This document shows, piece after piece, positions 50,898-63,400 of a stretch of 64,000 nucleotides of DNA. Source of the DNA: Saururus chinensis (taxonomy: Eukaryota > Streptophyta > Magnoliopsida > Piperales > Saururaceae); contig CP141148.1 in assembly GCA_035235625.1 (NCBI GenBank), positions 24,181,057 to 24,245,056 of the forward strand, given 5' to 3'. The translations under genes and the position numbers were made by a program. Below the pieces are notes generated by a model. It saw nothing but the letters and a program-made list of their open reading frames with translations, was not told the origin of the DNA and ran no database searches. How positions within the stretch are numbered: position 1 is the first letter of the stretch; each line of letters opens with the position of its first letter.

Positions 50898-51850
50898 TGA
50901 ATGGGTATTATAGGCATAATATGGTAAAAATCTATGCCCCCCTTCACACTTTATAAGTTCTAAACCAATTAAGACTGTAAAATTTATACTTTTTATGAGG
51001 CTATAAGGTTACACGTATTGGAGAAATCATTCTAATATTTTAGGTCTCTTGAATTTTAAATTAATTAAAAGTTCCTTTGAAAGGGCAATATAGGCATTAG
51101 CATTATGAAATACATATTTTTTATGTGCGACAAGGTTTGATCTGCAAATAAGAGTTCATAAATAAAATTTTTGGTGTATTGGTGATAATTTAGGACTTTT
51201 ATGACAAAAATCTCGGCCTTGGCTCATGTGTGACGACACACATAACTCATATGGTAGATTAGTTTTGACCCCCCGAGGCCGCCAGATCTCGATACGACGA
51301 CCAATGATGTTTGGGCTCACACTAACACATGTGTGCCTTGGCTCATAGAAAATTTTTCCAAATAGTATAGATTAGGGTAATTTAAGATTTTTATGGCAAA
51401 AATCTCTAGCTTACCTTCTCATTTTATAAGTTTTAAACCAATTATAACTATGAAATCTATATTTTTTTTTATCTGGCTATAAAGCTATACTTATTGAAAA
51501 ATTCTTTGTAATAATTGTTTCCTCGGAATTCTAAATTAATTAAGAGTTTCATTAAAAGGGTAAAATAAGGATTGCATCGTACAAATCTTTGCCCCCTTCT
51601 CACTTTATAAGTTTTAAACCAATCATATTTTTTATGTGGCTACAAAGTTATACTTATTAGAGAAATCATTGTAATATTTTAGGAATCTTGAATTTTAATT
51701 TAATTAAAAGTTTCTTTAATAGGGCAATATAGACATAGTGTGGTAAAAATCTCCCCCCTTCTCACTTTAATAATATTATAAATTTTTAACTTTTTTAGTT
51801 TATTTTTTCTTTTAAGAAAATTTGATGTAGGAGAAATAGTTGAGGCTTGC
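50898..51850 (+). repeat. Continuation of the 300-400 bp tandem repeat array
   Basis: Same repeat as at 44380-45200, resuming after the solo LTR with the words TTTGAATGGGTATTATAGG and AAATCTATGCCCCC. Three to four diverged units. Confidence 0.7.
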
Positions 51851-52120
51851 CTTAACATTTTCGATGTGGAAATTGCCCATTATTTACTAAAGGTGAATAA
51901 CAATTGAATGATGTAACAAGTTAACAATGAAAACCTCACTGTTATGCTAATTTAAGTTATATATAGAATCTTTTGGTACAATAATAAGAATGTTGTTAAT
52001 GGTTTATTGCCGTGGCATGTGAAGTGCTAAGTAACCTTTGTAAATTCTACACTTACCCAATGATTGTCCTTGTCAATATTGAAGTAGTAATAATTCCACA
52101 TAGAACACCTAAACCTTAAT

Positions 52121-53991
52121 GAGTTTTTTCCATATTACCTGGCCTAAGATACACATATTCCATATTTCCTAGTTTTGCAAAAAATATTCCATAGAACCTG
52201 GGTTTACACGATATTTAAAAAATTTTGGACCAAAATACCTTTACAACAAGGGTTAGGGTTTAAAATCGTATAAACCAGTTGTGACGATGCATAAACAAAG
52301 AGGAGATCGGAGCTCAGTGATGATTTGTGATTTTCATCCGGCGGTTTTCATCAACAACAAATTCTGATTTCTATTTGGTGTTTGTCGGCCTCCCTCACTT
52401 CATCGGTGATCGTTCTTCTCTAATTTTTGTCCAAAAATTTCTAACTATTTATCCCTACAAAGGAGATCAAGATGACATTGTAACTCCACAAAACGAATCT
52501 TGAGGGACTATCCAGGGAGAACAAGGCTATATAAGAATGAAGAATAATGTAGATGCTAAGGAAGGACACTGTAGAATAGGATCTTAGAGGTTTTCATCCA
52601 AACTTGATGAACAATTGTATCAATAACAAATATTGGCCAATATCGTGTTATTGATAATACGTTATGACAAATATCGTGTTATCGATAATACACTATGATG
52701 AATATTGTATTATAGTATATGTAATATATCGTATTATTATTAATAAGTATTGTTAGCATATCGTGTTATCAATAACACCCTATGAAAAATATCGTGTTAT
52801 CGATAACACACTATAGTGAATATCGTGTTATCGGTAACACGCTATGCCAAATATTGTGTTATCCATAACACACTATTTCAAATATTGTGTTATCGATAAC
52901 ACGCTATGTGTAAATATCGTGTTATTGATAATACGCTATAGCAAATATCGTGTTATCGATAACACGCTTTGGCAAATATCGTATATGTAATATAGAGGAT
53001 ATCGTAGCATATTGTATTATCAATAACACGTATTGTTGGCATATCGTGTTATCGATAACACGCTTTGATGAATACCGTATTATCGTATATGTAATATAGA
53101 GGATATTGTAGCATATTATATTATCAATAATACGCATTGTTAGCATATTGTGCTATTGATAACACACTATGGCAAATATTGTGTTATCGATAATACGCTT
53201 TGGTGAATATCATGTTATTATATATGCGACATAGAGGATATCATATTATGGGTTGTCGGCTCAAATAATACATATCGTATTATCAATAATACGTTTTATT
53301 GACATATCGTGTTATTGTATATGTGATATGAATTAAGTGTTGGACACGGGCCATGCGGAGAGTGAGATCTTTGGTCCGTTTAGTGGGAGTTATCATCTTG
53401 TTCTCGCATTCTCAGAAGTCTCGCGATTCATGCAGAGTGGTTGTACTCCACCCGATTTCCTTCGAATTCATTGTACTCCAAAAAATCATTTCTTTTTGCT
53501 ATGTCCAATCCCCATTTGCAGCAAGTCTCCAGAGTCCTTCAATCCGTTCTAAACGCAACCCAATTTCCAGATCATCGAAACAATCTGTTTGTTGTAATTA
53601 GTAAGCACTAAAGTGACTACCTTTGATTCCCTGTTTTGAATTCTATTATTTTCGTCTTTTTTTAATTAGGAACCAGTTTTTGGAGTGAAACTGGGAGGTG
53701 GCTTGGTTCATTCTTTGGAACACAAGATTGAAAAGGAGAAATTCTTTACTTTCTATCGATCATCTTTAAGTGGGAGTTTTGTTTTCTATATGCTATATGT
53801 TTTAATTTTGCTCATGCAAATTTGTACCATCGTTTGTAATTCGTCACCAATAATGAGAAAAGAACTTGGGTATGGGTTTATTTGTGACCTAAGGGTATAT
53901 TTGTCCTAAACCAGGTCATATGAGATTAAGTGTTAAAATCCAGGGAATATGGAATATTTGTATATCCAGCCAGGTAATATAGAAAAAACTC
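52121..53991. mobile_element. Mutator-like non-autonomous element
   Basis: The ends read GAGTTTTTTCCATATTACC and, inverted, GAGTTTTTTCTATATTACC. Inverted similarity continues for about 100 bp or more (ATATTCCATAT, ACCTGG, GGAC). Flanks are AACCTTAAT (52112-52120) and AACCTTGAT (53992-54000), a 9 bp duplication with one change, as expected for Mutator-like transposons. No transposase is seen. The interior holds a palindromic satellite (about 52640-53330) and a more complex region (53337-53700) with a 71-codon opening of unknown origin, possibly captured host sequence. Confidence 0.85.
52640..53330 (+). repeat. 31 bp palindromic satellite
   Basis: Roughly twenty diverged units, each built on the palindrome CGTGTTATCGATAACACG followed by about 13 bp (CTATGGCAAATAT or variant). 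A longer spacer with TATATGTAATATAGAGGATA recurs four times or so, giving a higher-order pattern. Confidence 0.9.
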
Positions 53992-54000
53992 AACCTTGAT

Positions 54001-54760
54001 CCTAAATTTCGAGGAAGGTTTTAAAAAGATAGGTTCTCATTTATAACTTGACAAATAATTCTTGTAATGATATTCAATATTTTTTAAAAACCTTTCTTAG
54101 AAAGTTACCAAACTTAGGCCAATTTACCTTAGGGAAAAAATATAATTTCACATAGTCAGTAAAAGTCATTGTAGCATTTTATAATTCTAGAACTTCAAAC
54201 TGATTTTATGTGATCATTTCACCCCTAAATTGAACAAATCAACATTAATGATAAAAAAGTAACTTTAGAAATATACAAAATTCAACTCTATGTTTTTTTG
54301 TAAATTCAAATATTTTAAAGAATTTGCTATAGCTATGAAGCATCATTTTTAAAGTTAGTTAGCCCCACAGCTCTTACCTCATTGACCTTTCTGGTCTAAG
54401 ATTTTTTAATTATTAATTTATTATCAAATTGGTTTTATGCCTGATTGTAACGGAAAAACCCCAACTTAGTCACTAATCCGGGTAACTCATCATGAGTCAA
54501 TTACAAAAACACTGCTCCAAACTAAACCATTCTAAAAAATTATCAGCTAAATTGGGTTTTAATAAATAAACCTAAACGATTTTAAAAAAAATGCATTGTG
54601 AATATATTTTATTGCAAAATTTGTTCATATATGTTAAGAATCTATTTACATGAATTTCTAAATTTTAAATAAATTTAGAAATTAATTTGGACCCAAACTA
54701 TTTTAGAACATTAAAAGGCCACTGTTCATAGTATCTTCATGTAGACACGTTTTGTTTCAT
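54001..54760. other. AT-rich spacer
   Basis: No gene, repeat or element end recognised. Confidence 0.5.
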
Positions 54761-54789
54761 TCCAAAAACAGAAGACACATGTTGTTTGA

Positions 54790-55440
54790 CAAAATGTCCA
54801 AGCACCGATACCAGCCGATACGCTCTTCCCAATCCGAAACCGAAACGGGGACGATTCGGACCCTAAGCCCCACCTCAGCGCTAATCCCTTCGTTTATCAG
54901 CAAAGGCAGCCGGAGCGTGACGAACGTCAAAACCAAGAAAAAAGCCGGTTCCGATCAAGCGGCCCGAGTCGTAGGTGGGGAGCTCTGACGCCGGATGACG
55001 TCATCTCTGTCAGGAACGGAAGTGACGTGTCGGATCTCGGAGCGCTAAGGTGGGCCCCACCCTCTGATCCGCTGGGTCGCGGCGCGGGTACCTAGGCGAC
55101 ACCCGGACACGTGTTGCGCGTCGAATAGAAATGGGCCCACAGGCATCCGTCCGCCCCACGCCTCGGGCGGGCGGCCTTCGAGGCGGAGTGAATGAGGAAT
55201 GTCTCCCCGCGTGCGAGTTGCAGAGGGAGTTGGGGATTGGGGTCGGTGCGGGGCCCACTCTCTTTTTTTCTGTTCGGGGTGAATTTGGGCCGTTGGATTT
55301 TGGTTAGGGAAGCGATTGAGTGGATTTGGGACCGTTGGATGGTGGTGGATAGAAAGTGGAGGTGCACACGGTTCATTGATTATGGGAATATTTTATTGGA
55401 ATCGGTTGCATTGATGATTGATAAGGTGTGAGCTGTATGG
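54790..55440. promoter_or_regulatory. GC-rich promoter-like island with bZIP/bHLH sites
   Basis: The GC-rich block stands out in AT-rich DNA. It contains TGACGTCA (54996-55003), TGACGTGTC (55023-55031) and ACACGTGT (55107-55114), all classic bZIP or bHLH targets, GGGCCCAC words near 55050, 55132 and 55250, and two CCGTTGGAT words near 55290 and 55333. No coding exon with a known domain lies on either side within the window. The openings at 54752-54988 and 55192-55431 match nothing I know. It could be a promoter or a remnant of one. Confidence 0.4.
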
Positions 55441-56029
55441 TTGCCTGTATGTGAACAAGGCTGCCAAAGTGAATAAATTTTATGCTATCATTTTGACTCT
55501 GTTCTCATCCGAACATTCTAGGTTCCCCTATTTTATTTTCTCCCATTGTCTTATATATTTTTTATTTTATTTTTAAAAAATATTTATTTATACTAATTAT
55601 GCTAATTTTCATTTGCCTATTAACTATATTTTCTTTAACGTGTTTTTTTATGTAATAGGAAGAAAATAAAATTTTAAGTAAAAACATTATAGATAAATTT
55701 TGTGTTATTTAGCCTAAAAAGGTAAAATGTTATTTATAATTTTGTCATTTTGTAGTCTAAGGTACTTGTCGTATTTTATAATTTTTGTATTTTTTTATAA
55801 ATGAGATAATTAAAATGAGACAAAAGAAATATATGTAAACCTAAAATTTTATTTAAAAATTTAAATATCTATTAAAATTAAAAAAATTGTAAATCACTAA
55901 TAAAAATATACATTCATTACATTTGTAAATATTGATTGGATAAAAAAATAAAATAAATTAAAAATAGAGTATTTATAAAAAAAATCTTTATTGTATGTTA
56001 TAGTTATAACATAATACATGCTTTTAATA
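55441..56029. other. Very AT-rich spacer
   Basis: Nothing recognisable. Confidence 0.5.
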
Positions 56030-57600
56030 TTATATTCAATGCACACAAACATATTTATGCCATATACAATTGTATTAAGCAAATACGAGTCCAAATCTTA
56101 TAGGTTTAATATTAGGTAATAAATTAATAAAGATAATGGTGCCAAAAGAATTTGCACTTGGAACGTGACATTCATTTTTAAGTCCAATTTAGCGATGGGT
56201 CTTATTTGATAGAACTCGTTGTAAGTTTTTCAATGGCGTAAAATATACATAAATCCAAATATGTATAATATAGGTAAAAATATAAAAAAATTATTATCAT
56301 AGAGCTTATTGTATGTATAAGACAAACAAAAAAGGTTCAAGAAAACATACTCATGTAGGATCTCATTTGATAGAGCTTGTCGAGCTTTCCATCGATACTA
56401 GAACACATAAATATGAATTTGGAAGTACAAGATATAACTTTATAAAGTTTAAATCAATAACTAATATTAGGTTGACATGTGACACAACTATCCAAAAGAA
56501 TATAAATAAATAATTTTATTAGAATATCTTTACAACACATGTCAATTCAAACTTATATTAAAGTGCATTGTAGGAAAATCAGATGGCGATATAAGAAGTT
56601 TGGTAAAAATCTATCATCATTCAATTTGCTTTATATAGTAGTATATTTTTTGTGATACAAAATTCATAACTATTATGAAAGCAAGAAGCATAAGTATGAT
56701 GCATTTTTTATGAATAATTTACCAAAATGGTCCTAGAACATTGTAATGATCCTAATTTTTTGATAAAATTTGTAGCCTCCAATAGGCTAATTTTAGAGTT
56801 TTTAATAATTTTTAATTAGCTAAAGATTGTTATGTGATAAGTTTTTATAATATTGTGGTAGAGCTCTTAAATATGATTGTAACGGATCTTGACCACTCTA
56901 ATCGGACATCAGGGCCGTAAGTTATTACTTTGAGAAATATGCCTCATGGGCAGGATCCACTTTAAAAGTACGATATAACCTATCCATGAGTGGTCTTGTT
57001 TTGTAGGGTTCGTTGATATGAGCCCATCGGTACCAAAACATTTGATTCCGACCTATGGTTAGAAAGATATTACATTTTGAAATTTTAAAAATAGAAAAAG
57101 ATTTAAAAAATAATAAAATATTGAGGATGACGAACATTGGCTATAGCTGGGCAAGCCAGCGCGACCGGCTCACACCACGTGGTGCCGAGCCCTCGCAATC
57201 TCAGGTTAGCTGTGTGACATGCACGGGCTCACATGTTAGGTCTGCGTCACGCAGGACTAGGCCCACACGATCCCGCATCATGCATCGGCATGGCGGTGCC
57301 ACGACGGGGGCCTAGGCGGCGTGAGAGACGCGCATCACTCATCGCAACTGCATGACACATGCATTTTGTGTGCCACATGGCATGCACAGTTCCGCACTCG
57401 TGCTTGTAAATAGTGACGAGGGTGTTTTTTAGTTATTTTTCAATTTTTCCACTTTTCAAACTTCTTTTCTCCCATTCTAAATTGTTTTACTTCTTAATAG
57501 AGTTGTTCAACAGACATTCTCCACTGAATTGAATGTGTCGGACATCGTGGTAGGGTTGTTTTTGCCGTTTGAGCCTCCACAATTACGAATTTTATACCTA
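56030..57600. repeat. Second tandem duplication, copy A
   Basis: The words TGCACACAAACAT, ATAGGTTTAATRTTAGGTAAT, ATAATGGTGCCAAAAGA and TTTTTCAATGGC recur in the same order in copy B (57605-59954). Copy A has an LTR-like GC-rich insert or retained segment (about 56950-57415) missing from copy B. The block from about 56740 (TGTAATGATCC) looks like LTR sequence. No gene. Confidence 0.7.
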
Positions 57601-57778
57601 AGGTTAAGGTTATTAAGTGCACACAAACATTTTTATACTATATGCACTTGTACTAAGCAAATGTGAGTCCAAATTTTATAGGTTTAATGTTAGGTAATAG
57701 ATTAACAAAGATAATGGTGCCAAAAGAGTTTGCACTCGGAGTGCGACATTCATCTTTAAGTCCAATTTGGCGGTGGGT

Positions 57779-58752
57779 AGGGGTGCTAATAAACTGAGTC
57801 GAGTCGAGTCTTTGTCTCATGTAGCTCAAAGTCAGAATACTTGGCTCGAACTCGATTAGATGCTTGAACAAGCTCGAGCTTATTAGCTCAAACTAAAAAC
57901 ATGAGCTCGAACTTGAGCTTGAACGCATTCTATTATAATGGCAAGCCCAGCTCGAATTGAGCTCGATCTGTATATAAAAATAACCTAATTTTAAATTCAA
58001 AATTTTAAACCAACATTTAATAAACAAATCAATCACATAGAATGAGTTGATCACTTTCAATTTTTATGAAAAGTTACAAATAAAAGTTAATATGTGCTTA
58101 GAGCAAACATGCTCAAAGCCTCAAACTAGGCTGCACTCGAGCCTTAGTTGCTCCCAACTCTCTAGTATATATAATATCAAAATGTCATTATTGATTATAT
58201 ATGAAAATACAATAGCTAATTGTATAATTAATATTGTCCCTTTAGGATTTTTTTCAGGTTATGACTACCATCAATTTTGGTCTCAAGATATGGTGAGACG
58301 TCTTGGATAATTTACATCTCATCCTTCGAATAATGATTATCAAACAAATCATATTGTATTGGCAACAAGAAACTTGGTGTCTTGCCATCTTTAACCCATC
58401 CTAAATAAACATAACTTGCTAAATAACTTTGAGGAAATTGTTGTAAAATTTTAGTTTCTAATGATTACAACATTAGTCTCTATATAAAATTTGAAAAAAT
58501 ATATCATAATTTGTTTAACATGTAGAGATGATGGATAATATTACCAAGATATTTTTGTCTTTGGCATATAGTTTGATATGTAGTGTAGTCTATAGTATAT
58601 CCCATTTTTTACTAATTATAATATATATGTATATACTTTATTAAATCAAATTTCTATGATATATCTAAAGTTCAACATATATCACATGTGGACATATATG
58701 TATTATGTGTCTTTAAAATTTTAATTTGTTAAACTCTCTCTCTCTCTTTCTC

Positions 58753-58788
<36 letters not shown>

Positions 58789-59128
58789 CAATACATAGAC
58801 ATTATATATTATAATGTGTAAAATATAAATTTATTGTATATATATTTTGGGATTGATAATTGCACATATTTACAAATAAGTTAATATGTTTTTATGTATA
58901 TTATAAAATATCTTGATAATCTTCATTCGAGTTCAAGTTCGAGTCAAGAACAAGTCAAGTTTGAGCCGAGTTCAAGTTTTATTTGAGTCGAGTTGAGTTG
59001 AGCCAAGGTATGCTCAAGCTCAACTAGAATATATTCGAGTTTGATCTGAACAAGTTTGAGTCGAGCCATATTCGAGTTGAGTCGAGTCGAGACACCCTTT
59101 CTCGACAAGTTGGCTTGGCTTGTTAGCA
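57779..59128. mobile_element. hAT-like insertion rich in GAGTCGAGTC words
   Basis: The left end reads AGGGGTGCTAATAAACTGAG. The right end, inverted, reads GTGCTAACAAGCCAAG. Candidate 8 bp duplications CGGTGGGT and CGATGGGT flank it. Copy A of the tandem duplication shows the uninterrupted site (near 56190-56203). Both terminal regions are packed with CTCGA/GAGTCGAG repeats, a habit of some plant hAT-type elements. A (CT)n(TA)n(CA)n tract lies inside at 58734-58789. No transposase. Confidence 0.7.
58734..58789 (+). repeat. Compound (CT)n(TA)n(CA)n microsatellite
   Basis: Runs of CT, then TA, then about eleven CA units, inside the hAT-like element. Confidence 0.95.
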
Positions 59129-60301
59129 CGATGGGTCTCATTTGACAGAACTCGTTGTGAGTTTTTCAATGGCATAAAATATACATGAATCCAAGTATGT
59201 ATAATATGGGTAAGCCAAAAAGTTATTATCGTGGAGCATGTTGTATGTATAAGACCAACAAAAAAGGTTCAAGAAAACATATTAATGTAGGATCTCATTT
59301 TATAGAGCTCGTCGAGAACTTTCCATATTTACTAAGAACACACAAATAAGAGTTTGGGAGTACAAGATATAACCTTATAAAATTTAAATAACCAACTAAT
59401 ATTAGGTTGACATGTGGCACAACCATCCAAAAGAATATAAGTAAATACTTTTATTAAAATATCTTCACATCACATGTCAATTCAAACTTATATTAAAGGG
59501 CATTGTAGGAAAATTAGATGGAGATATAAGAAGTTTGGTAAAAATCTATCATCACTCAATTTGCTTTATTTTATAGTATAATTTTTGTGATACACAATTC
59601 ATAACTATTATAATAGCAAGAAGCGTGGGTATGATGAGTTTTGGATAAGTAATTTATCAAAATGACCCTAGAATACTATAATGACCTTGAATTTTCGGAA
59701 AAATTTGTAGCTTCTAATAAGATAATTTTAGAGTTTTTAATTAGCTAAATATTTCTATGTGAGAAGTTTTTATAAGATTGTGGTAGAGCTCTAAAATACA
59801 AGTAAACGGACCTTCAACCACTCAAATTGGACATCGGGGCCATAAGTTACGACTTTAAGAAACGTGCCTCATGGGTGGGTTTTTTTAAGTAATTTCCAAT
59901 TTTTTCACTCCTCAAACTTCTTTTCCCCCATTCTAAGCCATTTTACGTATGAATTGTAACGACCCATTTTCAAGTTACGCCTAACTAGAGGGGTTAGGGG
60001 TAATTTTATACTTTTAGTTAAGTATTAGGGGTTTAAAGGGATGGAATCCCCGCATATGGGTAAAACTCAAAGCAACGAGCATAACGAATAGAAGAACATG
60101 CGAAATGAGGGCAGGGAGAGAAAGATACAACCTGAGGAAACGTGCCACATGGGGGAGACCCACTTGAAAAGTGCGGGATAACCTAACATGTATGATTTTT
60201 TTGGAAGGGCTCATTGATACAAGTCCATCGATACCAAAAATGTGTGATTTTGACTTCAGGTAGGAAGTTTAATCATTATGAAGTTGGGATATTATTTGAA
60301 T

Positions 60302-60460
60302 AAAATAATGACATATTGGATAGGACTAATGACATAGCGGATATGACTGATCACTTAGCGGATAGGACTAATGATGTAGTAGATAGGATTGATAACATAG
60401 AAGATAAGACTGATGATGTATCGGATAGGATTGGTAACATGTCGGATAGGACTGACACGT
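60302..60460 (+). repeat. 24 bp minisatellite
   Basis: About six units of the type GATAGGACTRATGAYRTAGC. As the unit is a multiple of three, it yields an eight-residue repeat in an open frame (DRTND-like), which I regard as incidental. Confidence 0.9.
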
Positions 60461-60471
60461 GTCAGTCCTAT
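60446..60471. repeat. Perfect 26 bp palindrome centred on a G-box
   Basis: The two 13-base halves are exact complements around CACGTG; the core reads GACTGACACGTGTCAGTC. The left half is the last minisatellite unit. A second GCCACGTGTCAG follows 12 bases later. Confidence 0.95.
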
Positions 60472-63400
60472 TTGCCACGTGTCAGCCTAATGTCTGTCTA
60501 TTTTTCTTATAAATTGTGACATCGGTTGTAATTGGTAGCTAAAACCTATATGGATGGAAAGTAGAAATAAAGATCTTCGAAATGCCACCAAGAACGCGCG
60601 AATCAGAGTTCGGATGAGGGAGATATAACCGTTCGAAGTTAGTTATAACATGTAGGGCCCGTTTACCCAAATTGAACGCGCTATTTGTTCGTTTAACTCA
60701 GTATATGGGCCTGATTAGTTAATGTTACGAAATTATGTTTTAGGGGCCCAATTAGGTGGCTTAAGTGGGGGGTTTTGGCCCAACTCCTAAGGGGATTAGG
60801 AACCCTAATACCCATGCTTATAAATACCTAATTAGGGCTCTTGGGGGGAGGTTTTGACCATTAAGGGAAGGAGGAAGAGCCGACGATGGAATTTTCTGGC
60901 GAGGCTCTGGTGGCGGTGGATCAATGACAACTCGGCCATTGAGGTAGGATTTCGAGTCGAGATTGGTAGGGGTTTCATTAAATAAATTTGAATATAATGA
61001 CCTTAATAGAGATTTCTGTATTTTACATGAAGAGTGATTTATGTAATCATTGTTCATGTAAATTGGAGTGTTTTACTCCTGCTGCTAGCCAGCCGATTGC
61101 CATATTCTATCTCCGGTTCCGCTTCTTCTTGGCGGAGGTTGGTCATCGCGACGGCTTCTGCCATTGCCGCACAATAGAAAAAAAAAGAGGAAAAAAAAGA
61201 TGAGCGGTAGCCGCATAGCACTTGGCTGTGCCGACCATGGCCACGGTGGCCTCAAGCTGCCGCACACAGTAAAAAGAAAAAAACAGAGGTGGCTTTGGCC
61301 CCAGACGGCCACCTGGCAGCTGCGGAAGCTAGACCCATTGAGATCGCCGCCTCGCGGCGATCCGGCCGGCCCTGGCCATCGCCCCGCCGTAGTGGCCAGG
61401 GGCGGCACTGCCAAAGGCGTATTCACCTCTAGAAAGACGCGGGGATGATGACCCGTGCCGCGGGTCGTCTTGGACAGGTTCGGGTCAGTGACCTAAACCA
61501 ATTAGTTCTAGACCTGGACCGGGCCTATAATTAAAAAAAAGGATCATTGAACCTAGTCTGGTTCAGGAGGATATATTTGTTTAAAATATTTAGAAAACTT
61601 ACCAATGGACTTTGAGAGGGAGAAGAATGTCCTGACTAAGTTTCAGGCCCGGGAAAAATCTCAAAGTATGTTAAATAACTCTTTTAACCTTTGTAGTTAA
61701 ATTGTCATGTGATAACCACTTACCCAACTTAGGGGCTCTGGTTCAGTGGCCTATGAGTGACCTTAAAAATTGGAAAAATTCTCAGTAAGAGTTTAATGAG
61801 TAACCTAAATATCTGCTATACCTCATAGTAGAGAAAATTTCCAGTGAGTGTAAATTGACTATTTTGCCCTTAGGGTTAATCGTAAACCGTAAAGTCAACC
61901 AAGGTCGGTTCAAGGGGTTCACGACTCCGTCTCATGCCAGGAAAATTACACTGAGTCCATGAAGTCATGTCGCACCATTGAGACCAATTTTGGACCTATT
62001 TGATGTCAATAAGGCTTTTAACAAAATGACATTAATACCCCTTTGAGCGGATTGCACACATTTGTGTGAATGGAACAACAAGTCGATTTGAGAGTGGAGC
62101 CTTGGGAGAGGGCAATGATTCAAAATCAACAGATGAGAAGCGAGATGACCAGAATAACCTAAGGGAGGATATCATACCTAAGGTGATAAAAATACCCTAA
62201 TACCCTTAGGGGCAGTATATTCCATTTTTTCCAAAACATATAACCTAGATAACCAAGCGTTAGGGTACCCTAAAATGACATTAAATGACTTTAAAAGGAA
62301 GGGTGTGACCAGTTAGTGACACGAAAACCTTGACAAGCCACAGTATCATAAGAAATAAGGAGAATAACCATAATTCTCAAGGTTTATTGCAATGCATTAC
62401 ACGTGTGTCCAACACAACACATAAATCAACTAGTGTATTATATACATAACTTGTGTGATGCGTTAGAATTATTTACACTATCGGGCTTGAATTCGCTGAG
62501 CCCTAGCCCTGAAAAAGAGTGCAATGGGCCTCCATTTATTATTTATTTATGCACTTGTGTGCTTGCATGTTATTTATGCCGTTTACTATGATGCATGCTT
62601 TTATTATTGTTGTGTGAATTTATAATGGTAACTTAAGATTAATGAAGATTAATCAAGAGATATTGGTTGATGTTGGATTGGGGGGAGAACATCTAATCAA
62701 GATAAATACTAAAATACCCTAAATAGGAATAGGGTTTGAGACCGGTTCATAGAATAAACGGGGCCCTGACATAGAATTTTACTTTGACTAATGAACCGAG
62801 GGTAGTTATGGGAGTTTACCCTAGTCACATTGAGACTATTAGGGCTTGGGGATGTTCTCTAAGTCATAGATCAGTGGATGAGCTCTTTATTGGGCCGATT
62901 CACAAGGTGAAGAGGACCCAAATGGTTGGGCAAACATTTGACTAGATGGAAATAATCTAGTTTAAGTTTTGAATGTTTGGGTGAGTCAATGGTCATAAAG
63001 ACCCGAGGCTTCTATGGATACATTAGTAATGTCTTAGAAGATATTTTGTCCCTGAGTTGGGATGGTGGAGATTGTGATACGCTTACTTCACTGCTATGAC
63101 AGTTTGGGTATTGGCCAAAGAGGTCTCTATCGCGGGTTTCCTGCAGGTCTTCCCAATACCATATAGTATATACTAAAAGCGGAGTTGTATGAGCATCATG
63201 GAAGGCTTGTGCTTCTCGCCAATATGTGCCCATGAGCACAGTTGGGATCCTCTTCTCAAGATTCGTAGTAGGCTATTGAGAGCCATGAGGATTTGGGTCA
63301 AACTGTTGTTAAGCAGTCTACTCCAATGTTGGAGTCCTTTATCTGAAGATTTCTTCAAGAGTCGAGTTATCTCTAAGTGAATACATATCTGATAGTATTA

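Larger units (their letters stand above)
57605..59954. repeat. Second tandem duplication, copy B
   Basis: Collinear with copy A but interrupted by a hAT-like element (57779-59128) and lacking the GC-rich portion. It ends where another LTR-like sequence starts at 59955. Confidence 0.7.

Noticed and set aside
60316-60519. Coiled-coil-like repeat protein (DRTND units)
   Set aside because: The product of a 24 bp minisatellite within LTR-like DNA.
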